Assembly: GCA_900553855.1 (NCBI GenBank)
Contig: USFG01000004.1
Span: 1 to 64,000, forward strand
Length of the DNA: 64,000 nucleotides
Direction: 5' to 3'
Source: an uncultured Mycoplasmatota bacterium
GTDB lineage: Bacteria > Bacillota_I > Bacilli_A > RF39 > UBA660
In this document: positions 16,095-25,000 of the stretch, in pieces
Position numbering within the stretch: position 1 is the first letter of the stretch
Layout: every line of letters begins with the position of its first letter
Made by a program: the position numbers and the translations under genes
Notes under the pieces: generated by a model
What the model was told of the DNA's origin: nothing
Database searches by the model: none
Seen by the model: only the letters and a program-made list of their open reading frames with translations

Positions 16095-16487
16095 ATGGCA
16101 AGTAGAAGTGAATTAAGAGAAAAAATAATGACTATTATTTATCAAATAACTTTATATAAGAATAATAAAATGAGTTATAATGTAGATGATGTTATTAAAG
16201 AAAATGTTGAGATAGATAATGAGTTTGTTAAAGATATGGTTTATGGGATTGTTACTAATTTTGATGAATTAACTAATATTGCAAATGAATATTTAAAAGA
16301 TTGGACAATTGATAGATTAGATTTAACAGGTGGTGCTATACTTAGAATGGCTATATATGAAATAAAATATATGGATACACCTAATATCGTAGTTATTAAT
16401 GAAGCTTTAGAACTTGCTAAGAAATATAGTGATGATGCAGTTAGAAAGATGATTAATGCTTGTTTAGATAGGATTATTAACGAGTAA
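16095..16487 (+). CDS. nusB: transcription antitermination factor NusB
   Basis: The 130-residue all-helical product matches NusB, which with S10/NusE binds boxA in rRNA leader transcripts and helps antitermination. Recognisable blocks are SELREKIMTIIYQ at the start, DFVKDMVYGI-like YGIVTNFDELTNI, WTIDRLDLTGGAILRMAIYEI and PNIVVINEALELAKKYSDD. It starts a compact operon with xseA and xseB and overlaps xseA by one base (TAATG). Confidence 0.95.
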   Translation: MASRSELREKIMTIIYQITLYKNNKMSYNVDDVIKENVEIDNEFVKDMVYGIVTNFDELTNIANEYLKDWTIDRLDLTGGAILRMAIYEIKYMDTPNIVVINEALELAKKYSDDAVRKMINACLDRIINE

Positions 16488-17752
16488 TGGAAAGAAGATA
16501 TATTACAGTAGGTACTTTAAATAGATATCTTAAAAATAAATTTGATACTGATCCTAATATTCAAAAAGTATATTTAAAGGGCGAGGTATCTAATTTTAAA
16601 GGACATACTAGGGGACATTTATATTTTACTTTAAAGGATGAAGAATCAAGAATAAATGCGGTTATGTTTTCTTTTAATGCATCTAAGTTAAATTTTGTTC
16701 CTGAGGACGGAATGAAGGTACTTGTTTGTGGTAAGGTTTCTTTATATCCACCAACAGGACAATATCAAATTTATGTAGAAGAGATGACTAATGATGGACT
16801 AGGTAATCTTTATTTAATGTTTGAGGCTTTAAAGAAAGAACTTAGTGAACTTGGCTATTTTAATGAAGATCATAAAAAGAAGTTACCAAAGTATCCTAAA
16901 AAAATTGGAATTGTTACAGCACCAACTGGAGCAGCTATTAAAGATATATTAAGTACAATTAAAAGAAGATATCCTATATGTGAAACTTTATTATTTCCTT
17001 GCTTAGTTCAAGGAGAACTTGCTAAAGATGATATTGTAAGACAAATTAATAAAGCTAATGAATATGATGATATTGATTTATTAATAGTTGGACGTGGTGG
17101 TGGATCTTATGAAGATTTATGGGCGTTTAATGAGAAAGTAGTTGCAGATGCAATATATAATTCTAGAATACCTATAATAAGTGCAGTAGGGCATGAAATA
17201 GATTTTACAATAGCAGATTTTGTTGCTGATTTAAGAGCACCAACTCCAACCGGGGCAGCAGAGATGGCTGTACCTAATATGAGTGATTTACTTAATTTAA
17301 TTACTCAATATAAATTAAGAAGTACTAATATAATTAATACTAAAATTAAAAATTATCAAAATGTTTTAGATAAATTAAAATCATCTTATGTTTTAACTAA
17401 TCCACTTAATATTTATGAAATTAAAGAACAAAAATTATCTGATTTAATAGATAGATTAAATAATTATATTACAAATAAAATTGAAATTAATAAAACTAAA
17501 TATGAACATTTAAGAAATAATCGTATATTATGTAATCCGGAAGAGATGTTTAAAGAGAAGTATCATAAATATAATTTAATACTTAATAAATTAGAGCTAC
17601 TTAATCCTTTAAATATATTATCTAAAGGATATTCAGTAGTTTCTAAGGATGATGAAATAATTAAAGAAAGTGATAAATTAAAAGTGGGAGATAATATTAA
17701 TATAAGATTATCTAAAGGTAAAATAAATGCGAAAGTTGAAGGGATAGAATAA
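16487..17752 (+). CDS. xseA: exodeoxyribonuclease VII large subunit
   Basis: The 421-residue product has the N-terminal OB-fold (about 1-100, VYLKGEVSNFKGHTRGHLYFTLKD), the catalytic domain motifs IGIVTAPTGAAIKDI and LLIVGRGGGSYEDLWAFN, then AVGHEIDFTIADFVADLRAPTPT, and a coiled-coil C-terminal half. With XseB it degrades single-stranded DNA to oligonucleotides. Length is typical. It is coupled to nusB by TAATG and followed after 2 bases by xseB. Confidence 0.96.
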   Translation: MERRYITVGTLNRYLKNKFDTDPNIQKVYLKGEVSNFKGHTRGHLYFTLKDEESRINAVMFSFNASKLNFVPEDGMKVLVCGKVSLYPPTGQYQIYVEEMTNDGLGNLYLMFEALKKELSELGYFNEDHKKKLPKYPKKIGIVTAPTGAAIKDILSTIKRRYPICETLLFPCLVQGELAKDDIVRQINKANEYDDIDLLIVGRGGGSYEDLWAFNEKVVADAIYNSRIPIISAVGHEIDFTIADFVADLRAPTPTGAAEMAVPNMSDLLNLITQYKLRSTNIINTKIKNYQNVLDKLKSSYVLTNPLNIYEIKEQKLSDLIDRLNNYITNKIEINKTKYEHLRNNRILCNPEEMFKEKYHKYNLILNKLELLNPLNILSKGYSVVSKDDEIIKESDKLKVGDNINIRLSKGKINAKVEGIE

Positions 17753-17754
17753 TT

Positions 17755-17973
17755 ATGGAAGATAAAAAATTTGAAGATTTAATGAATGAACTTGAAATGA
17801 ATGTTAAAAAATTAGAAAATGGAGAAATTGATTTAGATTCATCTATTGAAACTTATAGTGAAGCTATGAAGCTAGCTAAAATATGTGGTGATAAGTTAAC
17901 TAAAGCAACTGAATCTGTTAATAAAATATTAATGGATAATGGTGAAGAAAAAGATTTTAAAGTGGAGGAATAA
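17755..17973 (+). CDS. xseB: exodeoxyribonuclease VII small subunit
   Basis: The 72-residue helical product shows the XseB pattern: KFEDLMNELEMNVKKLENGEIDLDSSIETYSEAMKLAKIC in two pieces, with LE.GE..L..SI..Y..G..L. It wraps around the XseA coiled coil. It lies in the standard nusB-xseA-xseB operon. Confidence 0.94.
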   Translation: MEDKKFEDLMNELEMNVKKLENGEIDLDSSIETYSEAMKLAKICGDKLTKATESVNKILMDNGEEKDFKVEE

Positions 17974-17975
17974 AA

Positions 17976-18461
17976 ATGAAATATTGTACTAAATGTGGTA
18001 ATGAATTAAAAAGTAAAGATTTATATTGTTCAAAGTGTGGAACTAAAGTAGAAAAGGAAATTAAAGAGGCTAAAGAAGTTAAAAATACTAATAGTGAAGA
18101 AGTTGATAGTAATTTTACAATAAATAAAAGAGATATAGCTACTCAAATTATTTTAACAGTTATTACATGTGGTTTATATAGTTTATATTGGATTGCAACA
18201 ATTACTGATGATGTTAATATGTTAAATGATGATAATAATAATACTTCAGGTATTACAGTAGTTCTTTTAAGTATTTTAACATGTGGTTTATATTTAATAT
18301 ATTGGAATTATGATATAGGAAGAAAATTATATGGATTAGGAAAGAAATATGATAAAGAAATAGCAGATAATTCAATCATATATTTAATTTTATCTATAAT
18401 CCAGGCTAATTTAGTTAATTTAATTTTAATGCAAAGTGATTTGAATAAACTTGGAAAATAG
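17976..18461 (+). CDS. zinc-ribbon DUF4234 membrane protein
   Basis: The 161-residue product begins with a double CxxC zinc ribbon (YCTKCGNEL...YCSKCGTKV, residues 3-25). A charged linker follows, then two repeated membrane segments, each with the DUF4234 signature ITCGLYSLYW and LTCGLYLIYW, and a final helix. Function of the family is unknown. It follows xseB by 2 bases and overlaps the next gene, so it may be transcribed with the nusB operon. Confidence 0.8.
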   Translation: MKYCTKCGNELKSKDLYCSKCGTKVEKEIKEAKEVKNTNSEEVDSNFTINKRDIATQIILTVITCGLYSLYWIATITDDVNMLNDDNNNTSGITVVLLSILTCGLYLIYWNYDIGRKLYGLGKKYDKEIADNSIIYLILSIIQANLVNLILMQSDLNKLGK

Positions 18462-18825
18462 GTTAAAAAAAGTAGTATTAATCAATGTAGGGTTAATACT
18501 ATTATTCTTTTCATATTATAAAATATATACTGAATTTAATGTTGGAATACCTTGTATATTTAAATTAATAACGGGATATGATTGTCCGGGGTGTGGAATT
18601 ACAAGATGTTTGTTTTCTTTAATTAATTTAGATATTAAAAGTGCTTTTAATTATAATGCTTTAGTAACAATATTAATAGTTCCATTTGCAACATATTATT
18701 GTTATTTGAATTATTGTTATGTTTTTGGCAAGAATAATAATGTAAAGAAGTATGTTAATAAAATATCTATAATTTTATTAATTGTTTGCTTTGTTTATGG
18801 AATAATTAGAAATATATCGATTTAG
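18451..18825 (+). CDS. DUF2752 membrane protein
   Basis: The 124-residue product has an N-terminal membrane helix, the DUF2752 hallmark CIFKLITGYDCPGCGITRC (about 36-54) and two further helices. The cysteine motif resembles a metal or redox site; function is unknown. No in-frame ATG exists before the hallmark, so the TTG at 18451, overlapping the upstream gene by 11 bases, is the likely start. Confidence 0.75.
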   Translation: MENRLKKVVLINVGLILLFFSYYKIYTEFNVGIPCIFKLITGYDCPGCGITRCLFSLINLDIKSAFNYNALVTILIVPFATYYCYLNYCYVFGKNNNVKKYVNKISIILLIVCFVYGIIRNISI

Positions 18826-18934
18826 TTAAATTATGGAGGATTTTTATAAGATTGTTGGATAAAGATAAATTATATTAAACATATTATATGATATTGTTGT
18901 GTAATACTGATGTTTCGAATTGGATAAATTAAAT

Positions 18935-18959
18935 AAACTCCTCAATTGGAGTTTTTATT
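18935..18959. terminator. bidirectional terminator
   Basis: AAACTCC (18935-18941) pairs with GGAGTTT (18948-18954). T-runs on the right serve the + strand genes and A-runs on the left can serve the minus gene ending at 18955. Confidence 0.65.
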
Positions 18960-19179
18960 TTATTATAGTAACATCTTCTTTATAAAGAACATTACCTTCT
19001 TTAGTTATATAATAATTGTTAGTCATACTTACGATAGTTGTAGTAAATTCGCGATTTTGATATCGGATTTTTACTTTAGCAGGTAATTTTAATTCATGAG
19101 ATTCATTAAATGATCCTCTATAATACTTATCGTCTTGATCTATATTAATTTTATTTTTAAATATTTCTGGTAATTCCAT
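18955..19179 (-). CDS. conserved-looking small protein, unknown function
   Basis: The 74-residue product is hydrophilic and probably strand-rich, with no signal or membrane segment. A good AAGGAGG ribosome site precedes the ATG at 19179. It is transcribed divergently from the RodA-like gene 59 bases away and ends in the shared terminator. I recognise no family. Confidence 0.6.
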   Translation of the reverse strand: MELPEIFKNKINIDQDDKYYRGSFNESHELKLPAKVKIRYQNREFTTTIVSMTNNYYITKEGNVLYKEDVTIIK

Positions 19180-19238
19180 TAAGGCCTCCTTAGTAAAATA
19201 TATGTTATAAATATAAAAATAAGTTACAAAATAAAAAT

Positions 19239-20315
19239 ATGAAGAAGAAATTTATTATATCTTTATTATTGTTAATGATAGTAAGTGTTATTAATTCTTA
19301 TTATGGAAGATATTATTTAGATAGTTATAGTAATTATTTTATTAAGGAGATAGTTTGGTTTGTTGTAGGTTTAATAGTAATTTATAGTTTATCTAAAGTT
19401 AATATTAGTTTTATTTTAGATAAAAGTTTATATCTATATTTATTAGGTATAGTTTTGTTAATAGTAACACTTATTTGGGGAGTTAATGTTAATGGATCTA
19501 CTTCGTGGATTAAAATATTTGGTTTTTCATTTCAACCTAGTGAGTTTATGAAAATATTTTTAATTCTTTATTTAAGATATATAACTGTTAATTATAATTT
19601 AAGTGATTTTAAGTATGTAATAGTTACAATGATAATTACTTTGATTCCTAGTTTATTAGTGTTTTTAGAGCCTGATACGGGGCCCGTTATTTCTTATTTG
19701 GTTATATTTATAACTTTTTTGATAATGAAAAAACTTGATAAATGGTATTATATTTTTGGGGTATCAGTTATTTTAATATGTATTGTTTCTTTTATTTATT
19801 TGTATTCTTTTAATAATGATTTATTTATAGATATATTTGGAACTAATTTCTTTTATAGGATGGATAGATTAACTAATTTTATGAATAGAGAAGGATATCA
19901 AATAGAGACTGCTATTAAAAGTATTTCTTTATCTGGTATGTTTGGAATTAAAAAAAGAGTTTATTTTCCTGAAGCTGAAACTGATTTTGCAATAACTCTT
20001 TTAATTGCTAATTTTGGATTAGTTGGATTTATTATTTATTTAATTTTATTTAGTATATTTTTATTCTTTTTAGATAAATTATGTAAAGATAAATATATTT
20101 TAAAACCTTGTATTAATTTTATAGTTATTCAAGCTGGTATTAATATTTTAATGAATATTAGTTTATTTCCAATAGTAGGGATTACTTATCCGCTTCTTAG
20201 TTATGGTGGTAGTTCTTGTATATCTATTTTATTACTTATTGGAATTATCTATAATATGGATAATATGGATTATAGTTATAACCACCATAGTAATTATAAC
20301 CGTAAGAAGGTATAG
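19239..20315 (+). CDS. RodA/FtsW/SpoVE family SEDS glycosyltransferase
   Basis: The 358-residue product has about ten membrane helices and the SEDS motifs: NGSTSWIKIFGFSFQPSEFMKI (central part, about 85-106), FLEPDTGP, PEAETDFAI with the catalytic Asp, and PLLSYGGSS near the C-terminus. SEDS proteins polymerise lipid II with a class B PBP, for which the protein at 13151 is the obvious candidate. Whether it is RodA or FtsW cannot be decided here. The last 24 codons (after GIIYN) are antisense to the Tyr-rich minus gene at 20245. No Shine-Dalgarno precedes the ATG. Confidence 0.9.
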   Translation: MKKKFIISLLLLMIVSVINSYYGRYYLDSYSNYFIKEIVWFVVGLIVIYSLSKVNISFILDKSLYLYLLGIVLLIVTLIWGVNVNGSTSWIKIFGFSFQPSEFMKIFLILYLRYITVNYNLSDFKYVIVTMIITLIPSLLVFLEPDTGPVISYLVIFITFLIMKKLDKWYYIFGVSVILICIVSFIYLYSFNNDLFIDIFGTNFFYRMDRLTNFMNREGYQIETAIKSISLSGMFGIKKRVYFPEAETDFAITLLIANFGLVGFIIYLILFSIFLFFLDKLCKDKYILKPCINFIVIQAGINILMNISLFPIVGITYPLLSYGGSSCISILLLIGIIYNMDNMDYSYNHHSNYNRKKV

Positions 20316-20466
20316 ATTGATATGGACCATAGTTTTGAGCGGGATTAACATAAACTGGTCTTGGACGTGATGCACCAACTATGGCAGCTCCACCTAAACC
20401 ACCTAATAGTAAAGGAACCCAAAAGCCTCTATTTTCATCGTATTTATAATATGGATAATAATTCAT
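20245..20466 (-). CDS. small Tyr/Gly-rich protein
   Basis: The 73-residue product starts MNYYPYYKYDENRGFW and has a short hydrophobic Gly-rich stretch (LLLGGLGGAAIVGA, about 19-32). It ends in a tail of Tyr, Asn, Gly and Pro (YGYNYYGGYNYNPYYPYYR). The composition recalls small coat or surface-associated proteins, but I recognise no family. An AAAGGAG ribosome site precedes the ATG. It overlaps the RodA-like gene by 71 bases tail to tail. Confidence 0.65.
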   Translation of the reverse strand: MNYYPYYKYDENRGFWVPLLLGGLGGAAIVGASRPRPVYVNPAQNYGPYQSIPSYGYNYYGGYNYNPYYPYYR

Positions 20467-20470
20467 AAGA

Positions 20471-20508
20471 AAAACTCCTTTCTTTTTTATTTTATGTTAA
20501 GGAGTTTT
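20471..20508 (-). terminator. hairpin carrying the Shine-Dalgarno of the Tyr-rich gene
   Basis: Ten bases (20508-20499 on the minus strand) pair perfectly with 20480-20471. The stop codon of the upstream phosphoesterase-like gene lies in the 5' arm. AAGGAG of the next gene lies in the 3' arm, followed by T-rich sequence and the ATG at 20466. Confidence 0.6.
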
Positions 20509-21292
20509 ATTTGCTATATAAACGATAAAAATTAATAGATGGAGTATTCAATAATCTAATATCATATTTGGGGTTACCTAATCCGTTAGATATAAATATA
20601 TTTGTGTTATTAATATAATATTTTTCGTCGTAATATTTTTTAGAGCCATCTTTTTTAATGATTCCTCCTAGAAAAGGAAGTCTTATTTGTCCATTTAAGG
20701 AGTTACCACTTAAGAATAAATTAATGTTTTTATCATTAATTAAATCAAAATTGTCAGGGTAGTGTGATAAAACTATTTTATAGTTGTTGTTATCTTCGTA
20801 TTTAAAAGCATTTTCTAAGTTAATGTTGGTATCTAAACCGATTAATAAAATGGGCGTGTAATTGTTATTATATAAACAAATATATTCATTATTTAATAGT
20901 TTGATGTTAGTACTATTTATAATTTCATTATATATTTCGTTATTATCGTTATTACCTTTAACTGCATAAATACCATATGTTGATTTAATTGAGTTTAAAT
21001 AATTTATTAAAGTTTCTTTTTGATCAGGGTTAAAATTATCGTGAAGAAGGTTACCGGTGAAGACGACTAAATCGGGATTTAAATTGTTTATTTTGTCAAT
21101 TATGGAGGTTAAATCTTTATTTTCATAATATAAATCTGTTAAATGAATTATTTTATAACCATTAAAACTTTCAGGAATATTAGTGTCTATAACACTGTAT
21201 TCTTTTATTTTGAAGTTATTTGGTTCAATATATTTACCATACATAAATATTAATGAGATTATTAAAATTAAGAATATTATAAATTTTTTCAT
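20507..21292 (-). CDS. YkuE-like metallophosphoesterase relative lacking most metal ligands
   Basis: The 261-residue product has an N-terminal membrane anchor and the YkuE-type metallophosphoesterase fold order. Most metal ligands are changed: the usual DxH is DLY (Asp53, Tyr55), TGD is TGN (Asn81), GNHD is GNND (113-116), and GHTHGGQ is GNSLNGQ (196-202). Asp53, Asn114 and His177 remain. The framework (IRLPFLGG, GLGNPKYDIRLLN) is well preserved with no frameshift, so this looks like a maintained pseudoenzyme and not a decaying gene. It is probably exposed outside the membrane. An AGGAG ribosome site supports the start. Confidence 0.8.
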   Translation of the reverse strand: MKKFIIFLILIISLIFMYGKYIEPNNFKIKEYSVIDTNIPESFNGYKIIHLTDLYYENKDLTSIIDKINNLNPDLVVFTGNLLHDNFNPDQKETLINYLNSIKSTYGIYAVKGNNDNNEIYNEIINSTNIKLLNNEYICLYNNNYTPILLIGLDTNINLENAFKYEDNNNYKIVLSHYPDNFDLINDKNINLFLSGNSLNGQIRLPFLGGIIKKDGSKKYYDEKYYINNTNIFISNGLGNPKYDIRLLNTPSINFYRLYSK

Positions 21293-21360
21293 TTAGTTAC
21301 TCCTATCATATTTTATAATTATATTTTAACTTATTTGATTTAAAAAATATACTAGTTTTA

Positions 21361-21390
21361 TTGAAATATTGTTAATTAATATGTTATACT
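21361..21390 (+). promoter_or_regulatory. promoter of the Cys-rich secreted-protein operon
   Basis: TTGAAA (21361-21366), an 18-base spacer and TATACT (21385-21390) preceded by TG lie 24 bases before the GTG start, with an AGAAGGCGAT ribosome site between. Confidence 0.65.
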
Positions 21391-21414
21391 TTTGTAAGGA
21401 TAGAAGGCGATTAA

Positions 21415-22095
21415 GTGAAATATATATTGATATTAATTATGAGTTTATTATCTATGAATGTTTATGCAGATAAGTGTAATAGTCAAACTAAATCTGATTT
21501 GCTTAAAGAGGCTAATTTGATCAAGGTAGACTATGATGAAAAAAATAAAAAAGTTCATGTTAAAGATGAACAATATGATTATGATTCAACAATTACTAGT
21601 TTAATGATATCTATTTATAATTTAAGTAATAATTTTAATTTAGAGATAAGTAATAATCTTAATGATGATGTTATTTATGTTGATAAAGAAGATTTTGTTG
21701 ATGGTAAATATACATTTGAAGATGTTGATTATTATAAAATTATTAAATATAAGATAGAAGTTTATAGTGATACTTCATGTGATAGATATTTAATTAAAAC
21801 TATTACTTATACTAAACCAATGTATAATGCAAACAGCACATATGGAGTGTGTGAGGGAAATGAGAATATAAGTTATTGTCAAAAATATATTACTAATCCA
21901 AAATTAGAATTTAGTATGGGAATAGGTCTTGAAGAAGCAATTAATAATTATAAAAATGGTGATGTTACTCCTGATGATAATAAAAAAGTCAATTTTATTG
22001 CTAAATATTATCCCTATATGATTGCAGGTATTGTTGGTGTAGGAATAATAGGAGTTACAATATATTTTATAAATAAAAAAAGGAGTCAGATTTAA
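21415..22095 (+). CDS. secreted membrane-anchored protein, unknown function
   Basis: The 226-residue product starts at GTG after AGAAGGCGAT. It has a signal peptide (1-18, ending YADKC), an extracellular region with six cysteines (about 20-195), and a C-terminal transmembrane helix (about 198-218) ending in KKRSQI. It is thus a type I surface protein. Its stop overlaps the ATG of the 1134-residue secreted protein (TAATG), implying equal synthesis, so it may be the membrane dock for that unanchored protein (inference). No family recognised. Confidence 0.65.
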   Translation: MKYILILIMSLLSMNVYADKCNSQTKSDLLKEANLIKVDYDEKNKKVHVKDEQYDYDSTITSLMISIYNLSNNFNLEISNNLNDDVIYVDKEDFVDGKYTFEDVDYYKIIKYKIEVYSDTSCDRYLIKTITYTKPMYNANSTYGVCEGNENISYCQKYITNPKLEFSMGIGLEEAINNYKNGDVTPDDNKKVNFIAKYYPYMIAGIVGVGIIGVTIYFINKKRSQI

Positions 22096-25000
22096 TGAAA
22101 AAGATTATATATTATATATCATTTATTTTGTTATTAATTCCTTTAGTTGGATTTGCTGATGATCAAACACATACATTTGGGTATGATGGAGTTTTTTATA
22201 CTGGATGTGGTGCAACCGATACTAAACCTATGGAAGGTCATGCTCCATCATTTTTATGTCAAAAATATGCTATTGATAAACAACCGGCCGCATGCTTAGA
22301 TCCCGATATTCCTAACCCAGATTTTATTAATGTATATAAAAAATTAGACGTTCGTGATACTTTTGCTAAAGGACTAATTGCGATGGCAAACTACGTTAAA
22401 TCAACAACAATAGATTTAACATCACAAGCTCATGCTTATAGAATTTATACTATGATGGTTAGTCCTAATGTTGGTAGTGTTAAAGGTGATATTGCTCCTC
22501 TTGGTGTAATAGAAAACATGGAAAATTATTCTGCGACTGATCAAATTGGTTTAATGGTTAATGTTGGTTTGTGTGCAGCTAAAAATCAACGTTGTGATGG
22601 AATAGATATTGATAATTATTTACCAAATTCATCACCGGCTGTTAATGATGATGGTGAGTTTGAAATAAAATTAACTAAAATGGACCAAGATGTTACTAAA
22701 AATGGTAATTCATTTGTGGTTACGGCAAATGTTCAAGTAGAAAAAAGTAATTTAAATATGAGTTTAAATGTTTCTGGATGTACTGCTGAAGGTTTTACTT
22801 GTTCAATTAGCAAAAATAATGTTAATAGTGATGGTACATTACAGGTTAAGATAAGTGGTACAGTTTCAAAAAAAGAAAGTGTAAAAGTTTATATTAATTT
22901 TAGTGGAGCAATAAATAACGCTGATAAAATAACAGAAATTGAGTTATATACTTGTGACCCAAAGATAAGTGCTTGTTTAGATTTAAAAAATTTTCCTAAA
23001 CATGCAGGAAGACAATACCCATATCAAAGATTTATAAAACTTGGAGAGGGAAATAACATTACTGCTAATGGAGATAATTATATTACTATTAATTTACCAA
23101 GTTTATGTGATGACCCAAATTTAAGTAATGAAGAATTATTGGCAAATGGATGTTGTAGTAAACTTGATGGAAGTAAGTTTGACGATAATAGTAAAGAACA
23201 GGATATGTATATTAAATATTGTGGACCGGTTGTTCATAGAGATTATGAATGTGGTAGTAGTGATTCTTGCGGTGAAAATTCATATAAAGCATTTAGCCAT
23301 TCATATGTTAGATTAAGAAATATGGATTATATGATTGAAGATTATAAAAAAGGTGCAGATTTAAATGAACTTAAAGATTATCTTGATTATAGTGTTAATA
23401 GTTATTGCGGAGCATATACTACAGAAAAACTTGATATATTAACACCGGCAACTGCGGCATCTGTTTCAGGACAGTTCTTTGTGTTTGATTCATATAATAG
23501 TACTGATTATAATAATGTTAATGCATATTTTAGACAACCTTACGTTGTTGAAAGAGTTAAATCAACTTTATTCTTTAATTATAATTCTTGGAAAGCTAAT
23601 TATGATAATGCGGTTAGTGATGAGGATAATAAATATAATGCATGGCAAGATGCGGTAAAAAATGTTAGGACTTCATTTGAAGCATGGCAAGATGCAAAGA
23701 AATATATACCTATAGCAGAAAATAATCTTGCTATTTGGAATAATGCTAGTAATAGAAATTATTACCCTTTTTATGTCTGTATAAATGGAAAAAATTATAA
23801 TGAAAATGAATGTTATAATAGAAAACAAAAAGCTAAGGAAGATTATGATGGTTCAATAAGTGCGGAACGTGAAGCACATGAGGCTTATAATACTGCTAAA
23901 TCTGATGAAAAAACAGCAAGAAATGCATATAGATCAGCGGTTAATAAAAGAACTAATTTACAAGGAGCTAGAGAAGAATGTAGAAGTGCTATAGAGAGTT
24001 TTGAATCAGAATATAAATTTACGTTTGAAAGCGAACATCCGGGTGTTGATTTTACATATTCTCAAACTTCTCAAAAAGAAGGTAAAACAACAACTACTAT
24101 TAACATGGTTGATAATACATCACCAGTAAAGTATTGGCCTAATACGACTACAGGAAGTTCTAATAATACTTATGACGGTGTTATTTATGCTAGCTCAAAA
24201 GGAAAATTTGAAAAAAGCAGATCTGGTTATACAGTTGGTACTTGCGATGATAATTCTTGTAATTTAATTCAAGGAGGGTATACTCTCGGAAGTAGTCAAG
24301 ATATAGATGGTTGTACTGATAAAGGAAATAGTAAATGTAAATCATATGATTATACTGATGGAATATCTTATTCTTCAATTCAGGGAACTGCAAGTCCTGC
24401 TAATGATCCATACAATCAAGAAATTAATCTTACTTCTAAAGAAACTATTAGTAAGATATTCTATTTTAGACCACCAAATAATACTTTTGCACTTATGAAT
24501 TCTGGTGAATATAAAACACTTAATTATGAATCAAATGCTGCTCATTCTGATTTAAATGGTTTAGAAGTTGGTTATGTTTATAATATTGAGCTAACCACTT
24601 ATAAGGGATCATATGAAACGTCTTTTTCGGTATATGATTATGGTTATAAGACTAGTAATGGAGTAAATCTTATTCAAACATTATTGAAGAAGTTTAATTT
24701 AGAAGATAAGTTTGATTTAAAAAATAATAATTTAACAAGTACTTGTTCATATTGTAATATGGAAATGGCATTTAAACGTAATTGTGATGTTTGTGACCCT
24801 AATGATCCTACAACTTATGATTTTGAACCTCAATTCTACTATAGAAGTATTTCATTATCAGATGTAACTCCTAATGAAAGAGAAGGAAAAACTAACTGGA
24901 CTGATGCTAAAGGTACTGCGGCTAAGACTCAAATTGAGTTAGGAAGTGGTATTGCTAATAGTGAGACTATAAAAAATAATAATGAATATGTTGCTTTAGC

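Noticed and set aside
24190..24498. Open frames inside the giant secreted-protein gene on both strands
   Set aside because: They lack ribosome sites and plausible protein features; they are chance frames in AT-rich coding DNA.
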